From Lacimicrobium sp. SS2-24 (GTDB taxonomy: Bacteria; Pseudomonadota; Gammaproteobacteria; Enterobacterales; Alteromonadaceae), in assembly GCF_002201535.1 (NCBI RefSeq), contig NZ_NIWW01000004.1, forward strand, positions 124,001 through 188,000: a stretch of 64,000 bases of DNA, in the 5' to 3' direction. Below, piece after piece: positions 57,302-64,000 of the stretch; positions within the stretch are counted from its first letter, which is position 1; every line of letters begins with the position of its first letter. A program made the translations under genes and the position numbers. The notes below the pieces were generated by a model that saw only the letters and a program-made list of their open reading frames with translations, made no database searches and was not told the DNA's origin.

Positions 57302-57325
57302 AAAAAGCGCCTTTCGGCGCTTTTT
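57302..57325. terminator. bidirectional intrinsic terminator
   Basis: AAAAAGCGCC-TTTC-GGCGCTTTTT with an A-run on the left and a T-run on the right, standing between the convergent FAD oxidase and PEP-CTERM gene 2. It can serve both. Confidence 0.93.
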
Positions 57326-57346
57326 AAGAATCTCTGTTTCTATCGC

Positions 57347-58129
57347 TTAGGCGCGGCGGCGGCGAGCAGCAGCACCCAAACCAATCAGACCCAGGGCAAA
57401 TACGGCTAACGTAGTTGGCTCTGGCACCTGAGATACCTGACCATTGCTGCTGATAGAGTATCCGCTGCTGCCGATTTGTGAAGAGGCAGTGTAAAAGATA
57501 TCGTACCAACCGTCATGGAAGTTAAGGGCTTCAACCACATCAGGATTACCAACACCTTCTACGATGTTCAGATAAGAATCAACGAAACCTGCATTCAGGT
57601 TGTCACTGTCCAAATTAAAGGTACCAAAGGTGAATGATGCCCAAAGATCACCGTTCTGAGCTTGCTCATAACGCTGATAAGCGGTTGAGTTAGCGGCGAA
57701 AAAGTCAATGTCGTAATCAACGTAAACGTTCAGCCAGCTATTAGACAAATCCCACTGGTTTTGACCTACTGCAACCAGACCACCGAAGGCAAATGTCAGT
57801 TCACAGTTGGCGATGCCGCTTGAACAGAATGTACCAAACAACTGGTCGCGACCATCATTAAATTGAGAGAAACGACCCACACCAGTCAGCGATGCACCAA
57901 ATGCTGGAGCGGTTGCAACTGCACTGCTTGCAATGATGGTTGAAACACCACCCGCAGTACCGTAATCACCATCAGTGAACCATTGCTGGAAAGACACATC
58001 GGCAATATAAGGGTTAGATGGCGTAGACGCGTCCCATGTGATACCGCCAGCGTCTATTTCACCAGACACGGCAGAAAAACTAAGAGCGGCAAGTGATAAT
58101 GCACCAAAGGCTTTAACGAACTTCTTCAT
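57347..58129 (-). CDS. PEP-CTERM protein 2 (exosortase substrate)
   Basis: 260 aa. Signal peptide (MKKFVKAFGALSLAALSFSAVSG), a beta-rich extracellular part rich in Asn, Phe and Tyr, and a classic C-terminal signal VPEPTTLAVFALGLIGLGAA followed by RRRRA. No homologue of known function is recognised in the middle. AGGAAG precedes the ATG. A GG-N10-GC promoter and a GTCAG...TTTTACA element lie upstream, suggesting strong PrsR control. It is next to prsT but has its own promoter. Confidence 0.92.
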   Translation of the reverse strand: MKKFVKAFGALSLAALSFSAVSGEIDAGGITWDASTPSNPYIADVSFQQWFTDGDYGTAGGVSTIIASSAVATAPAFGASLTGVGRFSQFNDGRDQLFGTFCSSGIANCELTFAFGGLVAVGQNQWDLSNSWLNVYVDYDIDFFAANSTAYQRYEQAQNGDLWASFTFGTFNLDSDNLNAGFVDSYLNIVEGVGNPDVVEALNFHDGWYDIFYTASSQIGSSGYSISSNGQVSQVPEPTTLAVFALGLIGLGAAARRRRA

Positions 58130-58171
58130 AATAACTTCCTAATAATCGTTATGGAACTGTCAGACCTAGAT

Positions 58172-58192
58172 AATGCACCTATTGTGCCAAAC
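58172..58192 (-). promoter_or_regulatory. sigma-54-type promoter of PEP-CTERM gene 2
   Basis: Read on the minus strand: TTTGGCACAATAGGTGCATT, with GG at 58188-58187 and GC at 58176-58175, ten bases between. The -24 TGGCAC is a perfect match. About 45 bp before the ATG. Confidence 0.8.
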
Positions 58193-58274
58193 TTGAAAAT
58201 AAATTTTATCTGATTGTTTTTTATAATTTTTTTATAATTCTGTTTTTTGCTGCGCGAGGACCTCCCAGCTTCTT

Positions 58275-58290
58275 TGTAAAAATCACTGAC
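58275..58290 (-). promoter_or_regulatory. candidate PrsR-binding element upstream of PEP-CTERM gene 2
   Basis: GTCAGTGATTTTTACA on the minus strand, 84 bp before the promoter. It shares 13 of 16 bases with the element at 47619, in the same orientation relative to its promoter. Confidence 0.45.
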
Positions 58291-58307
58291 ACCTCGAAGA
58301 GCTCGCA

Positions 58308-61052
58308 TTACCCGATGCCACCGACTTTCACTTTAAGTTCCTGCAAACGCTGCTGCTGGCGCTTTGTATCCGCTGTCAGGGACTGTAAAATTTTAAACGC
58401 CGCACTGTTATTTCCCTTAGCCATAAGCACTTCTGCCAGATTCATCTGTACATCTGCGTCATCAGAAAGCACTCGGGCGGCTTCTTGCAGCAGGGGTTTA
58501 GCACGATCTGCGTCGCCGTTTTTAAATAACGCCCACCCAAGCGTATCCTTAATCTGTGGTATCCGCGGTGCTATGTCGTGGGCTTGTTCAGCCAAGGCTA
58601 AAGCCTCAGAATATTGCTGTAGCCTGATTTTCAGGTTTGCATAATTGTTAAGAGTCAGTGCGTGTCCAGGATAACGTTGTAAAAACGCCAGATACTTTTT
58701 CTCTGCCAGAGTGTACATCTCATTATGCATATAAAATTCAGCAAGGGTATGAAACTCCATCCTTGGCGCTTCCAATTTCGCAAACTCTGCTTCCAGCATG
58801 TCTGCCGCCTCTGACGCCTTCCCTGTGTTCTGAAGAGCAATTGCCAGCAGAGAAGCAGCCTCAAAAGCTGGCTCTGACTGGTAATACTCTCTGAGTTTCT
58901 GCTCTGCAAGTTTATAACTGCCTTGTGACAGCGCAAGCTCACCTTCCAGACGCGCCAGTAATGCCCCTGCTGCGCCGTATTCTTTAGCATTTTTCAGTGC
59001 CTGGCTCGCTGCCTCGGTCTGCCCTGTTTTGGTCAAGAAATTCACTTTCAACAATGCCAGTTGTTTATTTTGCGGAAATTCCACCAACGCCTGGTCCACA
59101 AGTGCCAGCGCGCTATCAAATTCTCCGGTCAACTCTTCAAGACCAATATCACGTAACCACAACGACAATATATTACTGTGACTGTTGCGCAATTCGCGGA
59201 ATACTGTTTTCGCCTTCGCGTAATCTCCGGCCTGTACGTATGCATCACCCAATACAACCTGGCCAATCAGCGGCATCTGCGTATCAGGCATCGTGGTCAG
59301 AATGTCGATAGCCTTGCCATGTTGCCCAATCGTGCGCAGGTATTCTGCCAATACAACCTTGGGCTCCGGTAGTTGCGCAAATTGCTGCTGATGTTGCTCC
59401 AGGAAGGGAACAATACTGTCTGTCTGACCTGCTTGCTGCTTAATTCTGATGAACTCTGATAGAGCCTGAATGTTTGCCGGTGCAAAGGTCAGTACCTGTT
59501 CTGAGAACTTAAGTGCCTGCTCCCATTTGCCTTGTTGCTGATAGAGTTTAACCAAGTAGTGGTGGGCACCTAAATGATGTTCATCGGCGTCAATTGCAGC
59601 CAACAGCGCTTTTTCTGCCTTAGCCTGCTGCCCGCTTGCCTGATGAATTACGCCCTCCAGAGCTAGTCCGCTTGCGGCGTCACTCTGTTGCCATTGACGG
59701 GCAACATCCAGTGCTTTGGATGTCTCCCCCTGATCCAGATAAGACTCGGCTAACACGACCCAACCTTGCTGCAAACTGGCATCGCCAGCAAGGGCTGCCT
59801 CGATGTCTGCCACACCGGACTGGTCGTCACCCACAAGTTTAATCAGTCCTTCGGTCAGTCTGAATTGCGCATTCTCCTGATTCGCTTCACTGGCCCTGGA
59901 AAGGTACGCCTCTGCCGTTTTAAGATCACCCTGCTCGGCTATTTGCAACCCAGCTGAGGCAAAGAGACCGGCATCGGTCTCGTTCACCAGTTTTAACTCG
60001 TCCAGAGTTTGCCTGGCTTCATCGGTATAACCCAGCATCAGTTGAACCTGGGCCAGCAAGCGGTGCACATCATGTCCTTTACCCAGATCCGTCGACGCCC
60101 GCTTAAGGTAACGATAAGCCGATTCAAATTGATTCAACTTAAACGCACTGACGCCGGCAATTATTTGCGCCAGTTGAATATCCATACCGTTCTGAATGGC
60201 TTTTTCAGCCAAGGGCAGTGCACTGGTAAACTGCTGTTGAACAAAGTGAAGTTTGCTTTTTAACAGATTGGCATAGGGGTTTTCCTTACTCAGCGCCAGC
60301 AGCTTGTCGAGATTGTTTGAGGCAGCGGCATAGTCACGGGCATTAATGAGCGCTTCAACCAATTGAAAACGAACCGGATGTAAATTGGGAATGGCCTCTA
60401 CTACAGCCTGATAGTGCTTGGCGGCATCCTCAAAACGGCCTTGCCGAAAAGAAACCAGCCCCTTTAAAAAATCTTTCTCCACCTGCAATGCGTTATCGGA
60501 AAATCCATCAATGGCCTTTTGTGCCTCCTCGGGTTTACCTTCCACCAACGTTCTATAAGCAGTAGCAATGAGTAAATTATCTCCTGTCAGCGACGCGGGA
60601 AAGGCCAGCCATTGTTCAGGTTGTGGGCTCAGACGAAGTGACGAGATATAGGCAAACAGATGAATAATCTGACGAGCCGGTTCAGCCAACGGCGGGTGTT
60701 TTTCGTAGAGACTAATAACATTACCGTAATCCCCCTGATAGTAGTACGTTCTTGCCAGTAGCGGCATGGCAATGTTCTGATCTGCATCAAGCGTTAACGC
60801 CCGCAGCAGCTCTTTCTCTGCGGCCGGGAAATCGTTTTGATTAAAGTACAACTCCCCCAGTAAAAGTCTGGCAAGCCCCATATCCGGGGCCTGTGATAAA
60901 GCATTTTTAAGTTCAACGACGGCGGCTTTGTCTTCCCCATCCGCGATCTTCCTCTGCGCGCTGGTCATATATTCCTCTGCCGTTTTTTGACTGCAGGCAG
61001 ATAACCCCAAAGTCATGGCCAGGGTGACTGCAGATAATGTCGCTTTATTCAT
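58308..61052 (-). CDS. prsT: PEP-CTERM system TPR-repeat lipoprotein PrsT
   Basis: About 914 aa from the ATG at 61052 (MNKATLSAVTLAMTLGLSAC), with AAGGA just before it and a lipobox LSAC at about 20. The frame extends to 61103 without support. The rest is a long array of TPR motifs (for example AEKELLRALTLDADQNIAMPL and AKTVFRELRNSHSNI), the features of PrsT. It lies between wecC upstream and PEP-CTERM gene 2 downstream. PrsT is tied to exosortase-linked polysaccharide export; its exact role is unknown. Confidence 0.9.
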   Translation of the reverse strand: MNKATLSAVTLAMTLGLSACSQKTAEEYMTSAQRKIADGEDKAAVVELKNALSQAPDMGLARLLLGELYFNQNDFPAAEKELLRALTLDADQNIAMPLLARTYYYQGDYGNVISLYEKHPPLAEPARQIIHLFAYISSLRLSPQPEQWLAFPASLTGDNLLIATAYRTLVEGKPEEAQKAIDGFSDNALQVEKDFLKGLVSFRQGRFEDAAKHYQAVVEAIPNLHPVRFQLVEALINARDYAAASNNLDKLLALSKENPYANLLKSKLHFVQQQFTSALPLAEKAIQNGMDIQLAQIIAGVSAFKLNQFESAYRYLKRASTDLGKGHDVHRLLAQVQLMLGYTDEARQTLDELKLVNETDAGLFASAGLQIAEQGDLKTAEAYLSRASEANQENAQFRLTEGLIKLVGDDQSGVADIEAALAGDASLQQGWVVLAESYLDQGETSKALDVARQWQQSDAASGLALEGVIHQASGQQAKAEKALLAAIDADEHHLGAHHYLVKLYQQQGKWEQALKFSEQVLTFAPANIQALSEFIRIKQQAGQTDSIVPFLEQHQQQFAQLPEPKVVLAEYLRTIGQHGKAIDILTTMPDTQMPLIGQVVLGDAYVQAGDYAKAKTVFRELRNSHSNILSLWLRDIGLEELTGEFDSALALVDQALVEFPQNKQLALLKVNFLTKTGQTEAASQALKNAKEYGAAGALLARLEGELALSQGSYKLAEQKLREYYQSEPAFEAASLLAIALQNTGKASEAADMLEAEFAKLEAPRMEFHTLAEFYMHNEMYTLAEKKYLAFLQRYPGHALTLNNYANLKIRLQQYSEALALAEQAHDIAPRIPQIKDTLGWALFKNGDADRAKPLLQEAARVLSDDADVQMNLAEVLMAKGNNSAAFKILQSLTADTKRQQQRLQELKVKVGGIG

Positions 61053-61127
61053 GAGCATTCCTTTAAATTTAAAGAGGACGGCTAATTTGCCATCCGAGAG
61101 CACGTGTTCACCCGCAGAGACAGGTGC

Positions 61128-62375
61128 TTAGAATCGGCTAAACAGGCCCCGAGTATCCACCACAACCTTGGTATTGATGTCATTGCTACTCAGCGCCTTA
61201 AAGGGTTTGTGATCCACCAGCACCACCAACACATTCGCCTGTTCCAGCGCTTGTTGAAGACTGACCAGGCGCACATTTTTGCCTTTCAGGCGCTCTGGTA
61301 AAGCCTGAATATTGGGCTCAACCGCCAGAACTTCACCAATACCCGACTCAACCAGCTCTGCAGTAATATCCAGCGCCGGACTCTCTCTCAGATCATCGAT
61401 GTCGGCTTTAAAGGCCAGACCAAGACAGGCTATGACCGGGCGTTTAAATTCATCTGCCGCCGCCTTCACTCTGCTGACCACGTAGTCAGGTTTGTGATCG
61501 TTGATTTCACGGGCAGTGCGGATAAGTCTTGCCGACTCAGGTGCTGAGTCGACGATAAACCAGGGATCCACAGCAATACAATGGCCACCTACACCTGGTC
61601 CCGGGCTTAAAATGTTGACTCTGGGGTGACGATTTGCCAAAGCGATAAGCTCCCACACATCGATTTTCAACTCGTCACAGATAATGGAGAGCTCGTTAGC
61701 AAAAGCGATATTAACGTCCCTGAAGGAGTTCTCAGTCAGTTTTGCCATTTCTGCCGTACGGGCGTTGGTGGCGATACACTCGCCCCGTACAAAAGTTTTA
61801 TACAGTGCAATGGCATTGTCACAACATTTTGGGGTGAGCCCACCGATGATGCGATCGTTAGACACCAACTCTTCCAGCACGCGTCCCGGTAAAACCCGCT
61901 CGGGACAATGGGCCACATGCACATCAGGCTCACCGTTACCCTGATCAGGGAACGCCAAATCGGGCCTGAGTGCCTGCAACCAGCCTGCAAGCTTCTCCGT
62001 TGCCCCCACAGGAGAGGTCGATTCCAGTATAATCAGATTGCCTTTTTCAAGCACAGGGGCAATGGCTTGGGCAGCTTTTTCGATATAACTGAGATCAGGC
62101 TGATGTCCTTCCTTAAACGGCGTCGGTACTGCTATCATAAACGCATCAGCGGGCTCCGGACTCATTGATGCACGCAACTTGCCCATAGTGACTGCCGCCT
62201 GCACCACCATGTCCAGATCAGGCTCAACGATATGTACCTTGCCCTGATTAATGGTATCCACCGCTTTTTGCGAAACATCAATACCAATCACCTCTATGCC
62301 GCGAGAGGCAATCACCGCAGCGGTGGGTAATCCGATATAACCCAGACCAATCACTGAAACTTTGTTAAACGCCAT
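61128..62375 (-). CDS. wecC: UDP-N-acetyl-D-mannosamine dehydrogenase
   Basis: 415 aa, nucleotide-sugar dehydrogenase that makes UDP-ManNAcA. It follows E. coli WecC throughout: SVIGLGYIGLPTAAVIASRG, HIVEPDLDMVV, ILESTSPVGATEKLAGW, AHCPERVLPG, TENSFRDVNIAFANELS and GPGVGGHCIAVDPWFIV with the catalytic Cys. AAGGAAT precedes the ATG. No wecB (epimerase) is in the window. Its product would feed an exopolysaccharide or enterobacterial-common-antigen-like polymer. It is transcribed with galU upstream, in the direction of prsT. Confidence 0.95.
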   Translation of the reverse strand: MAFNKVSVIGLGYIGLPTAAVIASRGIEVIGIDVSQKAVDTINQGKVHIVEPDLDMVVQAAVTMGKLRASMSPEPADAFMIAVPTPFKEGHQPDLSYIEKAAQAIAPVLEKGNLIILESTSPVGATEKLAGWLQALRPDLAFPDQGNGEPDVHVAHCPERVLPGRVLEELVSNDRIIGGLTPKCCDNAIALYKTFVRGECIATNARTAEMAKLTENSFRDVNIAFANELSIICDELKIDVWELIALANRHPRVNILSPGPGVGGHCIAVDPWFIVDSAPESARLIRTAREINDHKPDYVVSRVKAAADEFKRPVIACLGLAFKADIDDLRESPALDITAELVESGIGEVLAVEPNIQALPERLKGKNVRLVSLQQALEQANVLVVLVDHKPFKALSSNDINTKVVVDTRGLFSRF

Positions 62376-62574
62376 AATATTCCTTACCTGTTCTTGTATC
62401 CGCTACTATATGACTCTTCGCCACTGCGCTCTATTTATTTTAACGATAAGACGGGATGATCACCGCCCAATCCTGTATTTGGTTATGCCTATTGATATTC
62501 CGGCACGCGGTTAGCCAGGACAATGACTCTCGTATCGAATCCCTGGACTACTTTATTTTTTAAGTCGCCAGGAC
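62376..62574. other. galU-wecC gap, no gene
   Basis: 200 bp without a gene and without a clear terminator. It may hold the wecC promoter. Confidence 0.4.
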
Positions 62575-63462
62575 CTAAAGGTTTTTTAAATATTGGGCAA
62601 AATCCTGACCCAATTGTGGATGGCGCAACGCGTATTCCACATTCGCCTTCATGTAGCCGAGTTTGCTGCCGCAATCGTGGCTTTTTCCTTTCATATAATA
62701 GGCATCCACCTGCTCTGATTTCATCAAGCCAGCAATGGCATCGGTCAGCTGAATTTCATCGCCGGCACCTGGCGGAGTCTGCTCCAGACAGCCCCAGATA
62801 TTTTCCGACAGCACATAGCGCCCTACTACGGCAAGATCAGAGGGCGCTTTCTCAGCTTCAGGCTTTTCCACCACTTGCACAATAGCAGAAGATTCACCCG
62901 GTTTGAGTGCATGCCCGTTTAGGTCAACGACACCAAACTGGCTGATTTTTTCATGGGGCACCTGCTCCACCATAATCTGATTAATGGCAGTTTGCTCAAA
63001 GCGCTTCACCATTTCCGCCATGTTCTCCTGGGTAAGGTCACTGGCAGCATCGTCAATCAGCACATCAGGTAACACCACGGCAAAGGGACTGTTCCCCACC
63101 AAAGGTCGGGCACATAAAATGGCATGCCCCAGCCCCTTCGCCACCCCCTGACGTACATGCATAATGGTCACGTTTTTAGGACAAATGGCCTGCACTTCAT
63201 CTAATAGCTGACGTTTTACCCGCTTTTCCAGTGTCGCCTCGAGCTCAAAACTGGTGTCAAAATGGTTCTCGATACTATTTTTACTGGCGTGGGTTACCAG
63301 TACAATCTCAGTGATTCCCGCAGCAATACATTCTGCGACAACGTATTGAATCAAGGGCTTGTCTACCACTGGCAGCATTTCCTTTGGGATGGCTTTGGTA
63401 GCAGGTAACATTCTGGTGCCCAGCCCGGCTACCGGAATGACCGCTTTGGACACCTTTTTCAC
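62575..63462 (-). CDS. galU: UTP-glucose-1-phosphate uridylyltransferase
   Basis: 295 aa, GTG start. N-terminal nucleotide-binding signature [25 protein letters not shown] and [10 protein letters not shown], then [12 protein letters not shown] and [14 protein letters not shown]; all match bacterial GalU. It makes UDP-glucose. The start overlaps the ugd stop by 4 bp (GTGA), so ugd and galU are translationally coupled, and the product of GalU is the substrate of Ugd. Confidence 0.96.
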   Translation of the reverse strand: MKKVSKAVIPVAGLGTRMLPATKAIPKEMLPVVDKPLIQYVVAECIAAGITEIVLVTHASKNSIENHFDTSFELEATLEKRVKRQLLDEVQAICPKNVTIMHVRQGVAKGLGHAILCARPLVGNSPFAVVLPDVLIDDAASDLTQENMAEMVKRFEQTAINQIMVEQVPHEKISQFGVVDLNGHALKPGESSAIVQVVEKPEAEKAPSDLAVVGRYVLSENIWGCLEQTPPGAGDEIQLTDAIAGLMKSEQVDAYYMKGKSHDCGSKLGYMKANVEYALRHPQLGQDFAQYLKNL

Positions 63463-64000
63463 AATAGTTTTCCTTGCAGGGATTTCCCCCGCCCTATGCC
63501 ATAATAATCGAATCCCATTGCAGCCAGTTGATCCGGCTCATACAAATTGCGGCCATCAAAAATAACCGGGGTGGAAAGCCGTTCTTTTATCAGTTCAAAA
63601 TCTGGCGCTTTAAACATTTGCCATTCAGTACACACCACCAGGGCGTCAGCGCTATTGAGAGCGCTTTCTTTGGTCCCAACCAGTTGTAAGTCATCCCTGT
63701 GCCCATAAATGCGCTGAGCTTCGTCCATGGCTTTGGGATCAAAGGCCTGCACCTTCGCACCCTCTTGCCATAGGCTTTCCATCAGCACTCTGCTGGAGGC
63801 TTCACGCATATCATCCGTATTCGGTTTAAAAGACAGTCCCCATAAGGCGATCGTCTTGCCTTTGAGGTTCTCCTTAAAGTGAAGACGCAAATACTCGAAT
63901 AACTTCTCTTTCTGAGCATAGTTAACCGATTCCACCGCTTCGAGAATTCTGGCCTGATAGCCAACCCCATTGGCGCTGCGCACCAATGCCTGAACATCTT
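63459..64000 (-). CDS. ugd: UDP-glucose 6-dehydrogenase, C-terminal part
   Basis: The frame stays open to the window edge (upstream sequence reads ...[16 protein letters not shown]), so the N-terminal NAD-binding domain is off the window. The visible part is the helical linker and UDP-binding domain: [40 protein letters not shown] and [11 protein letters not shown], the TuaD/Ugd pattern. It converts UDP-glucose to UDP-glucuronate. Together with galU and wecC it supplies acidic sugars for a secreted polymer. Confidence 0.93.
   Translation of the reverse strand, partial: DVQALVRSANGVGYQARILEAVESVNYAQKEKLFEYLRLHFKENLKGKTIALWGLSFKPNTDDMREASSRVLMESLWQEGAKVQAFDPKAMDEAQRIYGHRDDLQLVGTKESALNSADALVVCTEWQMFKAPDFELIKERLSTPVIFDGRNLYEPDQLAAMGFDYYGIGRGKSLQGKLL

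Overview
The window looks like a chromosomal segment of a marine or brackish gammaproteobacterium, most likely of the Alteromonadales (Alteromonas, Bowmanella or Lacimicrobium type). The evidence is the purL-mltF-tadA and guaB-guaA arrangements, two very large Oar-like TonB-dependent receptors, pqiABC, stand-alone PAS-GGDEF cyclases, and a PEP-CTERM/exosortase (XrtA-type) regulatory and export region. I see no rRNA, tRNA, CRISPR array, transposase or prophage. Genus-level placement is inference. Layout: 1-429 is the start of a secreted S9-type peptidase. 663-4112 is pqiABC (lipid transport across the envelope). 4323-5046 holds a SmrA/YdaL-like gene and an unlisted 55-aa membrane peptide. 5505-5759 is a 51-bp tandem repeat array followed by the purL terminator. 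5854-12192 is purL, mltF and tadA. 12321-16388 holds a PspB-like peptide, a CadC-like winged-helix/nSTAND/TPR membrane regulator, and a small beta-rich protein. 16622-22020 has two diguanylate cyclases flanking guaBA. 22017-26268 carries three envelope or secreted proteins (gluzincin-like, DUF3300, DUF885). The stretch 26388-43845 is rich in cell-wall turnover genes: an L,D-transpeptidase-like protein, alanine racemase, a MurR/RpiR-like regulator, an AmiD-PBP4B fusion, two Oar-like receptors, an NlpC/P60 endopeptidase, an L-Ala-D/L-Glu epimerase, a VanX-type D-Ala-D-Ala dipeptidase and an NhaC-family carrier. Together they could degrade exogenous or recycled peptidoglycan and salvage its peptides. 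The stretch 43998-64000 is the PEP-CTERM/exosortase region: prsR, prsK, prsT, the exosortase-associated acyltransferase, two PEP-CTERM substrates, a patatin, a YdcF-like protein, a VAO-type FAD oxidase, and the EPS precursor genes wecC, galU and ugd. The exosortase itself is not in the window and probably lies beyond one of its ends. Between prsK and the first PEP-CTERM substrate sits a four-gene operon: a Tat-exported six-cysteine protein, a PqqD-like chaperone, an HprK-related kinase and a nucleotidyltransferase. This matches the poorly understood HPr-rel-A modification system. Three transcription units in this region (this operon and both PEP-CTERM substrates) have a GG-N10-GC (sigma-54) promoter, and each has a TTTTACA-containing element 61-84 bp upstream. 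I infer that they form a PrsK/PrsR regulon, which would tie the orphan modification cassette to exopolysaccharide and PEP-CTERM expression. This is the most interesting system in the window.
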